Of a DNA stretch of 35,860 nucleotides, positions 18,211 through 27,394 are shown piece after piece. Source of the stretch: Planctomycetota bacterium (lineage in GTDB: Bacteria; Planctomycetota; Phycisphaerae; WQYP01). The stretch lies in the NCBI GenBank assembly GCA_021785155.1, contig JAJYGE010000153.1:1-35860 (forward strand), written 5' to 3'. The first letter of the stretch is position 1. Each line of letters starts with the position of its first letter. The translations under genes were made by a program, and so were the position numbers. A model generated the notes under the pieces. The model did no database searches. It was given only the letters and a program-made list of their open reading frames with translations, and was not told the origin of the DNA.

Positions 18211-18323
18211 TCGCGGGTGTGCCGCCGCGGGCCAGTCAGACAGCGTTGCAGGATTAAACATCAGGTATTGACCCCGCCCGGAAAAATTGCCGCACCCGTT
18301 AAAGCCATCCGGTAGTGGATTCC

Positions 18324-18351
18324 TTGCATTTCGTCCGAGCTTGAAGATAAT
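18324..18351 (+). promoter_or_regulatory. Possible promoter of the tRNA-Arg gene
   Basis: TTGCAT, 16 bases, GATAAT. The -10 box matches 5 of 6. The predicted start is about 30 bases before the mature tRNA. Confidence 0.4.
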
Positions 18352-18389
18352 GGCGAATTCGTCAGTGGAGCCGGGAAGCACATTGACAT

Positions 18390-18463
18390 GCGCTCGTAGC
18401 TCAATTGGATAGAGCGTCGGCCTACGAAGCCGAATGTTGCAGGTTCGACTCCTGCCGGGCGCA
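18390..18463 (+). tRNA. tRNA-Arg (anticodon ACG)
   Basis: A full cloverleaf can be drawn. The acceptor stem is GCGCTCG with CGGGCGC (one T-G pair) and discriminator A at 18463. The D arm is GCTC/GAGC, the anticodon stem TCGGC/GCCGA with loop CTACGAA, giving anticodon ACG (A34 read as inosine, decoding CGU/CGC/CGA). The variable loop is ATGTT and the T arm is GCAGG-TTCGACT-CCTGC. CCA is not encoded. Confidence 0.96.
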
Positions 18464-18782
18464 CTTAATAGTCATGCAGGCATCTGCATGTATTGGCTCA
18501 TGATCGTAGAATACTTGATTTTCTTAAGTTCCGTCGTTGTTTTGTTATTCCATGCTTTTTGATGCGGGTGTGTACATGGCCGGTTTTGGGGCCGATGGGC
18601 CGGTGGTTTGTGTGGTTTGGCTGGGGTTTATGTGGTGTGTTCTTATCCTGTCGGGCATTTTTTTCAGGGGTATATAAGCGGCGAGAGAAAATTAGGGAGC
18701 GTCGAAAGCGCGGAAAAATAAAATCGGCGGCGTCAAAGTGGGACGCGTGGCACGTATCGGCCAGCCGGATAGAATTGCAGGT
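18464..18782. other. Intergenic region after tRNA-Arg, no gene supported
   Basis: 319 bases. A plus-strand frame of 97 codons runs through it, rich in Trp, Phe, Arg and Lys without a family signature or ribosome site; its low-complexity T/G-rich then A/G-rich composition suggests non-coding DNA. A short inverted repeat, ATGCAGGCATCTGCAT, lies at 18475-18490 just after the tRNA and may be part of its 3' end. Confidence 0.4.
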
Positions 18783-19328
18783 TTAGATGGTTTCCAGTTT
18801 CCCGGTCTCCGGATGAATCATCAGTCCATGCACCCGAATCTCTTTCGGTAAAAGTGGGTGCCGATGGATAAGGTTCACGCTTTTCCGCACCGCGTCTTCA
18901 ACTTTGCTGAACCCTTTAAGCCAATCTTCCAGATCAATGCCGGCATTGCGCAGTGTAGCGATGACATCCTCGGAAATGCCGCGTTCGCGCACTTTCTTCA
19001 GTACCCGGTCACTTTCCAGGCCGGTCATACCGCAATCATGGTGGCCGATGACCAGAATTTCCTCCGCGCCAAGTTCATAAACCGCCACCAGCACACTGCG
19101 CATGATGGAACCAAACGGATGCGCGACCACTGCACCGGCGCTTTTAATAAGCTTCATATCGCCGTTGCGCATATTCATTGCCCGTGGCAGCAGTTCCACC
19201 AGGCGTGTGTCCATACAGGTAATAACCACCAACTTTTTGTTGGGAAATTTGTCGGTCTTAAATTCTTCATAAGCTTTGGACGCCACAAATTCGCGATTAA
19301 ACGAAAGTATATCTTCAACGATCGACAT
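18783..19328 (-). CDS. Beta-class carbonic anhydrase
   Basis: 181 aa. It interconverts CO2 and bicarbonate in the cytoplasm. Zinc ligands and the catalytic dyad are visible: CMDTR (C38, D40, R42) and HHDC (H96, C99). The signature SAGAVVAHPFGSIMRSVLVAVYELGAEEILVIGH is typical of the short bacterial YbcF-like beta-CA group. A GGAG lies nine bases before the ATG. It stands alone between tRNA-Arg and the rhamnosidase gene, and reads away from the latter. Full length for the subgroup, nothing missing. Confidence 0.94.
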   Translation of the reverse strand: MSIVEDILSFNREFVASKAYEEFKTDKFPNKKLVVITCMDTRLVELLPRAMNMRNGDMKLIKSAGAVVAHPFGSIMRSVLVAVYELGAEEILVIGHHDCGMTGLESDRVLKKVRERGISEDVIATLRNAGIDLEDWLKGFSKVEDAVRKSVNLIHRHPLLPKEIRVHGLMIHPETGKLETI

Positions 19329-19717
19329 GCTGAACTACTCCACGTACGCTCTTGATCTAAAATCCTATTCCCGGTATCACCAGTAAGCAAGAGCATAACG
19401 ACAGCATTTTACTTCCGCTATTGAAATACCCAAAGTCCATAACGCCTTGCGGATTCCGGACCGGATCCTGGATCAATTATCGTGAGCACCTTGAAGTTCA
19501 TAAATCCGAAGATAAGTTAAAAATCCGGCCCAGTGCCCCGCGGTCAATAAGTCGCAGTATTCTCGTGTCCTCAAGGTGTAAAATACACTCTGTAATTCTG
19601 ATGGCCAGAAACAGCCACAGGCCCGCGGCATTCTCTGTCGTTGTGTTTTGTTTGTCAGATATAAAAATTACGCTTATAGTTACGACTTGTAATGTAGTTT
19701 CTTGCGGCGGAGTTAAT
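19329..19717. other. Divergent region between carbonic anhydrase and rhamnosidase
   Basis: 389 bases. The rhamnosidase frame is open through most of it, but the upstream part has no signal peptide, an odd Ser/Arg/Ile-rich composition and no relation to the family, so I treat it as non-coding. A degenerate ggattccggaccggatcctggat run lies at 19451-19473. No strong promoter for the plus-strand gene was found; an A/T-rich block at 19658-19680 is the best candidate area. Confidence 0.4.
19362..19390 (-). promoter_or_regulatory. Possible promoter of the carbonic anhydrase gene
   Basis: Minus strand TTGCTT, 17 bases, TAGGAT. The predicted leader is about 27 bases. Confidence 0.35.
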
Positions 19718-22594
19718 ATGACCCCTTGTACACAATATCACACGGCGGTGCCTTCCCGGATATCTTCCATGATGCGCGGATTTGGCTCGGCGATGGCGGT
19801 CTTGGCGGCGGGCGTCCTGGCCTCATGCACACAAAATGGTGCCACACCGGCGGAGCTGAATGCCACTGCGGCACCGGTAAACATGCAGTGCCAATTACGT
19901 GCCAATCCGCTGGCGATTAACTCGGTACACCCGCGACTGGGCTGGGTGTTGCCATGGAAAGGCCGCGGACAATTTCAAGGGGCTTATGAAATCCTGGTGG
20001 CGTCATCGCCCAAAGTGCTGGCGGATAATCAGGCCAACGTTTGGGATTCCGGCAAAGTACAGTCCGATCAATCCATTAATATTCGTTATGGCGGTCCGAT
20101 GCTCAAGCCACGCGAACGCTGCTTCTGGAAAGTCCGGGTGTGGAATCAGGCCGGTGTGGCAAGTCATTGGAGTGCGGTGGCCCAATGGCAAGAAGGATTA
20201 CTGACCGTCGGCCAATGGCATCACGCCCGGTGGATCGGCTGGAAACCAGCGCCGAAAATGGGTATTAAGCATCCATTGCCAGCCATTTATTTGCGGGATC
20301 AATTCACGATCACAAAGCCCGTCAAGCGGGCGGTGGCTTATTTCAGCGGCCTGGGTTTGGGGCGGATGTATATCAATGGACAGCGCACCAGCCATACGCA
20401 ACTTTCGCCGGCATTAAGCTGGTATCCCAAGCGGTGCTATTATGTGGCCCGCAATGTCACCACGCTGCTGAAGCCGGGAAAAAATGCTTTGGGCATTATT
20501 CTCGGTGATGGCCGGATGTATGGCATGGGTGGCGTGGCTCCTTATACCATCCACATTTCTCCACGCATGATTTTAATGCTGCACATTACTTACACTGACG
20601 GCACGACTTCCATTATCACCAGCAACACGCACTGGAAAATGACGGATATGGGGCCGATTCGGATGAATAATGAATACAATGGCGAAACATTCAACTTCGC
20701 CATGCGCATGCCGGGTTGGAACCAGGTTGGTTTCGCGGCCAGAGGCTGGAAACCCGCGGTAGCCGTGCATTCCCCCGGTGGCCGTCTGGTGGCGGAATTT
20801 CAACAGCCGATCCGGGTAACGCAGATACTCCACCCGATAAAGCTGGCGGAAATTGCCCCCGGCAAATGGATGTTTGATATGGGCCAGAACATGGTAGGCT
20901 GGTGCCGGATAAATATTCCCAATGGGCCGGCCGGCACCCGGGTCGTACTGCGGCATGGAGAAAGTCTGGTACGCAATGGCCAGCAGACGGTGGATTTGAA
21001 TACCGCCGGTAAAGGGCGTATTCATCTTTACGTCGCCAATCTGCGAACCGCCAAACAAACAGATACAGTTATTCTCAATGGCAAAGGCCCCGTTACATGG
21101 CATCCTATTTTTACCTATCACGGGTTCCGCTTTGTGGAAATGACCGGTTATCCCGGTACGCCGACACTTTCCACCATTGAAGGGCAGGAGGTTCATGACG
21201 CATTACCGGTCATCGGTGGCTTCGCATGTTCCGATAAACTTGTCAACCAGATTGTGCATAATTGCCGCTGGGGTATCCAAAATAATTACCGCTCCATTCC
21301 TACCGACTGCCCGCAACGTGATGAGCGCCAGGGCTGGATGGGGGATCGCGGTATGGAATCGCGCAGTGAATCGTTCCTGTTCAACACAGAACGTTTTCAT
21401 GACAAATGGCTGTGGGACATACAGGACGGGCAGCGGCCCAGCGGCGATGTTTCCGCGGTGAATCCTCCATACTGGGCGGTTTACAGCAAAGACGTTACTT
21501 GGCCGAGCACTTTTATCTATCTGCCCGGCACGCTGTATTTACAATATGGGCAACTATCCCCGCTTCGCGATCACTATGCGGCCATGAGTAAATGGATCAA
21601 TTACCAATTGGCAAAGGTCCATGGAGGAATTACCAAAGCGGATACATTCGGCGATTGGTGCTCCCCGGCAAAATCACCCAAGCACATTCATTCGCGCGAT
21701 CCGAATCGGGCCACGCCCAAAGCTATTCTGGCCACCGCGACGCTATATAAAGATCTCCATTTAATGGCCGGATATGCCAAGCTTCTGCATAACTCCGCCG
21801 GAGAAAAGCATTGGCTCTCAGAGGCCCATAAACTCTATATAGGCTTCAACAAGCGCCTCTGGAATGCTAAGGGGGGCTACTATGGCAACGGCTCGGATAC
21901 CGCGTGCATTTTGCCATTAGCGGCGGGAATTGTTCCGGAAAATCGCCGTGAACGGGTGATGAAACGCTTTCTATGGCGCATGCACGAACGTCAGGATGAT
22001 CATGTCGGCGTCGGCGTCATTGGCATGCAATGGATATTCAATGTAATGAGCCGCAACGGTCAGGCCGACCTGGCGTGGAAAATGCTCAATCAGACCACCT
22101 ATCCCGGATGGGGCTACATGGTCAAGCACGGTGCCACAACCATCTGGGAACTCTGGAACGGCAACACCGCCAATCCGGCGATGAACTCGCAGGATCATGT
22201 GATGTTCATTGGGGATATGTTGACCTGGCTGTTCCAGTACGTTGGTGGAATTGAAAGCGACCCCAGCGAGCCGGGATTCCAACATATTATCATGCAGCCG
22301 CACTTTCTCAAGGGCTTAAAATATGTGGATACATGGCATCGTTCGCCTTACGGCAAAATTGTCAGTAATTGGAAAATAGCGACCAACGGCACGTTCCGCT
22401 GGCATGTACGAATTCCGGCCAACAGTTTTGCGACCGTGAAAATTCCCGCGGCCCAGGCCAATATGGTGCGCCTCGATGGCCATAAGATCAGCGATAAACC
22501 ATGGATCAAATTCGTGGCTTATGTCCGGGGTCGGGCGATTTACATGCTGGAATCGGGCAATTACCGGTTCAGCTCCACATTGGCGGCGAAGTAG
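19718..22594 (+). CDS. GH78 alpha-L-rhamnosidase lipoprotein
   Basis: 958 aa from the ATG at 19718, chosen for GGAG five bases upstream and a signal peptide right behind it; lipobox LASC follows a hydrophobic stretch near residue 37. A second start just before MMRGFGSAMAVL is possible. Domains follow the GH78 order: Ig-like N-terminal domain (LRANPLAINSVHPRLGWVL), N-terminal carbohydrate-binding-like domain (YFSGLGLGRMYINGQRT), beta-sandwich (DMGQNMVGWCRINI), (alpha/alpha)6 barrel and C-terminal sandwich. The catalytic signature DCPQRDERQGWMGD is at residues 530-543 with the acidic residues D530, E536 and D543, and TIWELWNG carries E811. The enzyme removes terminal L-rhamnose from pectin-like or rhamnosylated glycans. 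It converges on pntB with a three-base gap. Confidence 0.93.
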   Translation: MTPCTQYHTAVPSRISSMMRGFGSAMAVLAAGVLASCTQNGATPAELNATAAPVNMQCQLRANPLAINSVHPRLGWVLPWKGRGQFQGAYEILVASSPKVLADNQANVWDSGKVQSDQSINIRYGGPMLKPRERCFWKVRVWNQAGVASHWSAVAQWQEGLLTVGQWHHARWIGWKPAPKMGIKHPLPAIYLRDQFTITKPVKRAVAYFSGLGLGRMYINGQRTSHTQLSPALSWYPKRCYYVARNVTTLLKPGKNALGIILGDGRMYGMGGVAPYTIHISPRMILMLHITYTDGTTSIITSNTHWKMTDMGPIRMNNEYNGETFNFAMRMPGWNQVGFAARGWKPAVAVHSPGGRLVAEFQQPIRVTQILHPIKLAEIAPGKWMFDMGQNMVGWCRINIPNGPAGTRVVLRHGESLVRNGQQTVDLNTAGKGRIHLYVANLRTAKQTDTVILNGKGPVTWHPIFTYHGFRFVEMTGYPGTPTLSTIEGQEVHDALPVIGGFACSDKLVNQIVHNCRWGIQNNYRSIPTDCPQRDERQGWMGDRGMESRSESFLFNTERFHDKWLWDIQDGQRPSGDVSAVNPPYWAVYSKDVTWPSTFIYLPGTLYLQYGQLSPLRDHYAAMSKWINYQLAKVHGGITKADTFGDWCSPAKSPKHIHSRDPNRATPKAILATATLYKDLHLMAGYAKLLHNSAGEKHWLSEAHKLYIGFNKRLWNAKGGYYGNGSDTACILPLAAGIVPENRRERVMKRFLWRMHERQDDHVGVGVIGMQWIFNVMSRNGQADLAWKMLNQTTYPGWGYMVKHGATTIWELWNGNTANPAMNSQDHVMFIGDMLTWLFQYVGGIESDPSEPGFQHIIMQPHFLKGLKYVDTWHRSPYGKIVSNWKIATNGTFRWHVRIPANSFATVKIPAAQANMVRLDGHKISDKPWIKFVAYVRGRAIYMLESGNYRFSSTLAAK

Positions 22595-22597
22595 GAT

Positions 22598-24040
22598 TTA
22601 TAGTTTTTCTAATTCCGCAATAATGTCCAGGATCGCCTTTTTTCCGTCGGCAAAATACATCAGGCAGTTTTTGGCGGCAAAAAGCGGGTTGGGAATTCCG
22701 GCAAATCCGGGGCTGAGGCTCCGTTTAATCACGATGACCGTGCGGGCCTTATCCACGTTCAAAATCGGCATACCCGCGATGGGACTGTTGGGGTTGTCGC
22801 GCGCATCGGGATTTACCACATCATTGGCACCGTTGACGATCACCACATCCATGTTCTCAAATTCCGGATTTATCCGATCCATCTCCATGAGATGGTCGTA
22901 GGGGATATTGGCTTCCGCCAGCAGCACATTCATGTGGCCCGGCATACGACCCGCGACCGGATGAATTCCGAATTGCACATCCACCGAACGGGATTCCAGA
23001 AGTTCAAATAGCTGGCCCACCGCATGTTGAGCCTGCGCCACGGCCAGACCGTATCCCGGCACAATGGCCACACGCCGCGCACCATCCAATATGGCCGCCA
23101 CTTCTTCGGCGTTGACACTTTTAATATTTCCGCCGTAAATGTCATCCGATTTGCCGGCTTTGGCCGCCTGCACCTGCCCGAAGAGCACATTAACAAATGA
23201 GCGGTTCATCGCTTTGCACATGATCATGGCAAGAATAAAGCCCGAAGAACCTTCCAGAGCGCCACCAATGATCAGGAGTTTGTTATTAAGCACAAATCCC
23301 ATGGCGGAAGCGGACAAGCCGGCATAACTGTTCAAAAGTGCAATCACGGTGGGCATGTCGCCGCCGCCGATAGGCAGAATTAACATCACCCCAAATAGCA
23401 GACACAATGTGACAAAAATCGGAAAAACCATCGCATTGGCGGGAATAATCACCACCAGCGCCCCCGCAATTACGGAGGCTAATAAGATGGAAATGCTCAG
23501 CACGTTCTGAAATGGATAATGCATCGGTTGCGTGGGTAATATTTCCTGCAACTTCCCGGCCGCCACCAGACTGCCGGTAAATGTCAGATAGCCCAGCAGC
23601 GACTCAAACCCGATGGCAATAAGCGTCGATGTTCCCAGCGATGAGCCGTGGGCATAATATTCCGCTGTACCCACCAGCGCCGCCGCCAAGGCTCCAAAAG
23701 CATGAAACAGCGCTATCTGTTGCGGTACGGCGGTCATGGGAATCAACAGTGCCATGGGGATCGCGGCAATAATCGCGATGAGAAAAGCGATGCCGATCCA
23801 GTCGTAATGCCGCACTTCCGGAAGAAATAGCGTGGCAATAATCGCCGCCGCCATGCCAATTTCACCGGCCAACACACCCCAACGTGCTGTTTTGGGGGAA
23901 CTTAACCACTTCAGTGACAGCGCAAAGAGCATGGCTGCCGCAAGATATATCAAAATGACATACGCCGGCATGACGGGATGGCGCGATATTTCCTCGGTGA
24001 CCGCAGCGATGGCCGGTACGGATAAAAACGAACTGATCAC
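22598..24040 (-). CDS. pntB: Proton-translocating NAD(P) transhydrogenase, beta subunit
   Basis: 480 aa, GTG start at 24040 with GGGAG seven bases upstream. The N-terminal half has about eight or nine membrane helices; the C-terminal half is the NADP(H)-binding domain III with the marker segments GYGLAVAQAQHAVGQLFELL, FGIHPVAGRMPGHMNVLLAEA, VIVNGANDVVNPDARDNPNSPIAGMPIL and VIVIKRSLSPGFAGIPNPLF. Together with the two alpha chains it uses the proton gradient to drive hydride transfer from NADH to NADP+, supplying NADPH. It is the last gene of the pntAA-pntAB-pntB operon, 56 bases after pntAB. Length is normal. Confidence 0.97.
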   Translation of the reverse strand: MISSFLSVPAIAAVTEEISRHPVMPAYVILIYLAAAMLFALSLKWLSSPKTARWGVLAGEIGMAAAIIATLFLPEVRHYDWIGIAFLIAIIAAIPMALLIPMTAVPQQIALFHAFGALAAALVGTAEYYAHGSSLGTSTLIAIGFESLLGYLTFTGSLVAAGKLQEILPTQPMHYPFQNVLSISILLASVIAGALVVIIPANAMVFPIFVTLCLLFGVMLILPIGGGDMPTVIALLNSYAGLSASAMGFVLNNKLLIIGGALEGSSGFILAMIMCKAMNRSFVNVLFGQVQAAKAGKSDDIYGGNIKSVNAEEVAAILDGARRVAIVPGYGLAVAQAQHAVGQLFELLESRSVDVQFGIHPVAGRMPGHMNVLLAEANIPYDHLMEMDRINPEFENMDVVIVNGANDVVNPDARDNPNSPIAGMPILNVDKARTVIVIKRSLSPGFAGIPNPLFAAKNCLMYFADGKKAILDIIAELEKL

Positions 24041-24096
24041 AATAATGCTCCCAGCGCAGGAAATTCAAAACACAACAGGTGCTCCGACGAAACAGG

Positions 24097-24390
24097 TCAC
24101 GATGACTTCCGCTTCTTAAACATTTTGAGCATACGATCGGTCATTAAAAATCCGCCCACCACGTTGATCATCGAAGCCGTCACGGCAATGGTACCCAGCA
24201 CCACAACCATGGTGGTGTTATGCCCCGCGCCGGTGACAACAATGGCTCCGACCACCGAGATGGCCGAAATGGCATTGGTAAGCGACATCAGCGGCGTATG
24301 GAGTTGTGGGGAAACTCGGCGCACCACCTCGTAGCCTAAAAAGGCCGCCAGCGCAAAAACAAACAGATTGGACTCCAGGGATGGATTCAT
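24097..24390 (-). CDS. pntAB: NAD(P) transhydrogenase alpha subunit, membrane part
   Basis: 97 aa with three membrane helices ([20 protein letters not shown]-type segment [47 protein letters not shown]). [14 protein letters not shown] is the hallmark of transhydrogenase domain II from the alpha side. Its separation from the NAD-binding part as its own short gene is the known three-subunit arrangement, also found in Rhodospirillum rubrum. AGGAGA lies eight bases before the ATG. 91 bases separate it from pntAA. Confidence 0.95.
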   Translation of the reverse strand: MNPSLESNLFVFALAAFLGYEVVRRVSPQLHTPLMSLTNAISAISVVGAIVVTGAGHNTTMVVVLGTIAVTASMINVVGGFLMTDRMLKMFKKRKSS

Positions 24391-24481
24391 AAACGATATC
24401 TCCTAGAAAGCAATACTAACAAACCATTGGCGGCGGAATTGATTTCCTTTATGCCCGCCGCTCATGGCGATGTCAAACCGA

Positions 24482-25672
24482 CTAAACGATCGCACCGGCG
24501 GCGGAGGATGTTTCCAACGCCGGCAATTGCAACAACTCCCGCACCCGTTGATTGACAATAATTCCATCCTGCATCACCAGCATATCACGGGTAATCTGGT
24601 CCTGTTGATCCAGAATACATTCACCTTTTTTTGTCATGTGTTTTAAGACATTGAGCATATTATTGGCGTACATCTGGCTGGCGTGAACCGGCAGCGTGGC
24701 GGTTAAATTTGTTGGCCCCAGAATGGTCACGCCCTGATAGACAACGACCTCATCGGGACGTGTAAGCTCACAATTTCCTCCGCGTGACGCCGCCAGATCA
24801 ACGATAATGGACCCGGTTGCCATCGTCGCAACCATGTCCTTGGAAATGAGAACCGGGGCTTTTTTTCCCGGTACCGCCGCGGTGGATATCACCACATCCG
24901 CATCACCGACACTGTGGGTCATTAATTCACGTTGTCGCCGCTGTTCTTCATCGGTCTGTTGTCGGGCGTAGCCGGCGGGGGTTTGCGCTTCAGCCTCCTG
25001 CAGGGGCAATTCCACGAAGCGGGCACCAAGACTCTGCACCTGTTCTTTTACGGCCGGCCTGACATCAAACGCGCTGATCTGTGCTCCCAGCCGACGCGCC
25101 GTGGCGATGGCCTGCAACCCGGCGACACCGGCACCGATCACAAATACCTTGGCGGGCGTAATGGTGCCCGCGGCGGTAATCATCATTGGAAATATCTTGC
25201 CCAGTGCTTCGGCCGCCAGCAAAACCGCCTTATACCCGGCCAGACTGGCCATCGAAGACAGGGCATCCATGCTTTGGGCCCGGGTGATCCGCGGCACCAA
25301 TTCCATCGCCAACAGCGTGACACCACATTGAGCCAGTGTTTGCATGGCGGTTTTATCAGTCAGCGGATCCGCAAAACCCACAATGCGCACGCCGCGTTTG
25401 AGCGCCGCCAGATCCGCCCGTTGCGCTTCCGGATTGGATCCCAGTGCATGAACCTGTACGAGAATATCCGTCTGCCGCAATAACTCCGCGCGATCCGCCA
25501 CGATTGTGATTCCGGCCTTTTCGTACGCAGTATCCGGGAATCCGGCGGCGATTCCCGCGCCGGCCTCAATGCGCACGTCAAGCCCGTGCTTGACCAGTGT
25601 GGCCGCCGCCGCCGGAGTCAGTGCCACCATCCGTTCACCGGGCAAACTTTCGTGTATAGCCGATACAATCAT
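24482..25672 (-). CDS. pntAA: NAD(P) transhydrogenase alpha subunit, NAD-binding part
   Basis: 396 aa from the ATG at 25672. The frame is open to 25777, but that extension is unrelated to the family and MIVSAIHESLPGERMVALTP is the conserved N-terminus. It belongs to the alanine dehydrogenase/PntA fold: residues for NAD binding are in KVFVIGAGVAGLQAIATARRLGAQISAFDVRP, and DADVVISTAAVPGKKAPVLI and GSIIVDLAASRGGNCELT are typical. It binds NADH at the cytoplasmic face and works with pntAB and pntB. First gene of the three-gene operon. The weak ribosome site GGAAG lies about nine bases upstream. Confidence 0.96.
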   Translation of the reverse strand: MIVSAIHESLPGERMVALTPAAAATLVKHGLDVRIEAGAGIAAGFPDTAYEKAGITIVADRAELLRQTDILVQVHALGSNPEAQRADLAALKRGVRIVGFADPLTDKTAMQTLAQCGVTLLAMELVPRITRAQSMDALSSMASLAGYKAVLLAAEALGKIFPMMITAAGTITPAKVFVIGAGVAGLQAIATARRLGAQISAFDVRPAVKEQVQSLGARFVELPLQEAEAQTPAGYARQQTDEEQRRQRELMTHSVGDADVVISTAAVPGKKAPVLISKDMVATMATGSIIVDLAASRGGNCELTRPDEVVVYQGVTILGPTNLTATLPVHASQMYANNMLNVLKHMTKKGECILDQQDQITRDMLVMQDGIIVNQRVRELLQLPALETSSAAGAIV

Positions 25673-25696
25673 AACTGGACTTCCATATCTACAAAG

Positions 25697-25727
25697 ATAA
25701 TATGAACGCAACTCCGCGATTAAGCAA
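25697..25727 (-). promoter_or_regulatory. Possible promoter of the pnt operon
   Basis: Minus strand TTGCTT, 19 bases, TATTAT. The -10 box is good, but the spacing is long. It would give a leader of under 20 bases. Confidence 0.3.
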
Positions 25728-25765
25728 GTGCTGCTCACCCGTCGACTCCGCCGGGTGAACAGCAC
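25728..25765 (-). terminator. Hairpin between metallophosphoesterase and pnt operons
   Basis: GTGCTGcTCACCCG (25728-25741) pairs with CGGGTGAaCAGCAC (25752-25765), 13 pairs with one mismatch and a ten-base loop. Read leftwards it follows the metallophosphoesterase gene by about 140 bases; there is no clear T tract, so it is a likely but not certain terminator. Confidence 0.45.
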
Positions 25766-25905
25766 GTTTGTCCTCAAACCCTCAGATATGGCCCGACATC
25801 AGCCCGCCATTACCTCATAAATACCGCGATTTGGCGCTTTATTAACGCGTCATGCCCTAATTTAACCTGCCCTGTCCTGGCCCCCTCGGAGCGCGCAAGC
25901 CCGGT

Positions 25906-26661
25906 CTATGGATGAATCGCGGCCGAATCGCCACGTGCCGCACGCAAGGTCAACATCATGACTTGTGCCGGGCAGAACAGCCGCAGGCGCAACCCCGCCT
26001 TACCGATACCACGATTGACAATTAACCATGTATCCGCCACACGGCTTAGGCCGGTGCACATATTCGGAGGCAGAACATCATGTCCAATAATGGGGCTTCC
26101 GTCCGGCATACAAATCTGTCCGCCATGCGTATGCCCGGCCAGGCACACATCAACGCGCGCTGCGACGGCGGAGTGAATTAAGTCGGGATAATGCAGGAGC
26201 ATAACTTTGAAATCATCCGCGTGTACATTTTCCAGCGCCGCGGGAATATCCGTATCGCTGCGCCGATGCTGCGCTACACCGATAAGCGCCAATCGCTGAC
26301 CATCACGTTCAAATATCACCGATTTATTGGCCAGCGGCACCGGGCCGGAAGCGGCCAATGCCGGCCCCAGATCAAGCGAATCATGGTTGCCGAGAATAAA
26401 GTAGATGCCCAATGAGGCGTGAATGGCGGAAATAAGGCGTTGAACATTAGGTAGCGTTTTCTTCCATTTCCAACTGCGGTGTCCCAGATCGCCGGTGATG
26501 ACCGCAATATCCGGCGACAATGGTTCAATTTTCTCACGCCAGCGCTGCAATTCCCTGGTCCATCGGGTGATATGCAAATCCGAGAGGTGCAGAATCCGCA
26601 GACCATTAAAACTTTTCGGCAGGCGTTCAACCGCCAGTTCCAGATATTCCACTTCAGCCAT
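25906..26661 (-). CDS. Calcineurin-like metallophosphoesterase (YkoQ/YaeI-like)
   Basis: 251 aa from the ATG at 26661, which overlaps the nth stop by eight bases and has GGGGTG upstream; the frame is open to 26760, but that part is the out-of-frame nth coding sequence. Metal-binding motifs appear in order: LSDLH (D28, H30), ITGDLG (D58), GNHD (N92, H93), LLHYPD and LAGHTHGGQ. This pattern is that of cytoplasmic-side or membrane-linked phosphodiesterases, some of which act on UDP-diacylglucosamine (LpxI/LpxG-like) or cyclic nucleotides. There is no membrane helix in this one. The overlap suggests translational coupling with endonuclease III. The natural substrate is unknown. Confidence 0.9.
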   Translation of the reverse strand: MAEVEYLELAVERLPKSFNGLRILHLSDLHITRWTRELQRWREKIEPLSPDIAVITGDLGHRSWKWKKTLPNVQRLISAIHASLGIYFILGNHDSLDLGPALAASGPVPLANKSVIFERDGQRLALIGVAQHRRSDTDIPAALENVHADDFKVMLLHYPDLIHSAVAARVDVCLAGHTHGGQICMPDGSPIIGHDVLPPNMCTGLSRVADTWLIVNRGIGKAGLRLRLFCPAQVMMLTLRAARGDSAAIHP

Positions 26662-27355
26662 CGCCGCACCCCGTACCGGAATGAAACGCCGATGGGCATA
26701 ATGCCGCCAGATCGCAGTTTTCGCACGCCGGTTTCCGGGCGGCGCAGAGTTTGCGGCCATGGGAAATCAGCAGGTGCGAAACCAGGGTCCAATCCCGGCG
26801 CGGAATCAAAGCCATAAGATCCCGTTCCACTTTTTCCGGATCATCATGGCGTGACAAACCCAATCGCCGCGCCAGTCTGCCCACATGTGTATCAACCACA
26901 ATGCCGATTTGTTTTCCAAACGCGTTTCCCAAAACCACATTGGCGGTTTTTCTACCCACACCGCGCAATGCCGTAAGGGCTTCCATGGTATCGGGCACTT
27001 GACCGCCATGGGATGTCATAATTTGCTGTGCGGTCTGGTGAATGGATTTGGCCTTGGCACGGAAAAAGCCCGTGCTCTTAATTATGTGTTCGATTTCCGT
27101 TATGTCCGCGGTGGCGAACGACCGGGCGTCGGGAAAACGTTTGAAAAGCGCCGGTGTGACCATATTCACACGGACATCGGTACATTGGGCGGAGAGAATC
27201 GTGGCAATCAGCAGTTCCAACGGGGATTTATGATTCAGGGCGCAATGGGCATCGGGGTACATTGTTTTCAGCCGCGCCAGGATCTGGTCACAGCGTTTCC
27301 GCTTGGTAGAGGCTGTTTCCGGCCGGGAGGCATTTCTCTGGGCCTTTTTCTTCAT
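26654..27355 (-). CDS. nth: Endonuclease III (DNA glycosylase/AP lyase)
   Basis: 233 aa. It removes oxidised pyrimidines from DNA and cuts the abasic site by beta-elimination. The helix-hairpin-helix with the Schiff-base lysine is ALRGVGRKTANVVLG (K136), the catalytic Asp is in VVDTHVGR (D155), and the 4Fe-4S cysteines fit C-x6-C-x2-C-x5-C at 204, 211, 214 and 220. SPLELLIATILSAQCTD is the family's conserved N-terminal helix. A basic 20-residue extension precedes the core. GGAG lies five bases before the ATG. It is the middle gene of a three-gene leftward set, 39 bases after the DUF4149-like gene. Confidence 0.96.
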   Translation of the reverse strand: MKKKAQRNASRPETASTKRKRCDQILARLKTMYPDAHCALNHKSPLELLIATILSAQCTDVRVNMVTPALFKRFPDARSFATADITEIEHIIKSTGFFRAKAKSIHQTAQQIMTSHGGQVPDTMEALTALRGVGRKTANVVLGNAFGKQIGIVVDTHVGRLARRLGLSRHDDPEKVERDLMALIPRRDWTLVSHLLISHGRKLCAARKPACENCDLAALCPSAFHSGTGCGDG

Positions 27356-27394
27356 CGTGTCTCCGTTCGTCCATCATCACCCGCGGACGGCAGT

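Noticed and set aside
18390..18463. tRNA as an integration site for a mobile island
   Set aside because: No integrase, no direct repeat of the tRNA 3' end was found downstream, and the genes around are ordinary chromosomal ones.
18493..18786. 97-codon plus-strand frame after tRNA-Arg
   Set aside because: No ribosome site, odd Trp/Arg/Lys composition that follows the local base bias, and no motif. Treated as non-coding.
19421..19717. Upstream extension of the rhamnosidase frame
   Set aside because: The signal peptide and ribosome site are at 19718; the extra 99 residues have no homology and contain no export signal at their own start.
22598..25672. Split pntA as a broken gene
   Set aside because: The separation into NAD-binding and membrane subunits is the normal three-subunit form of the enzyme; both parts have proper starts and stops.
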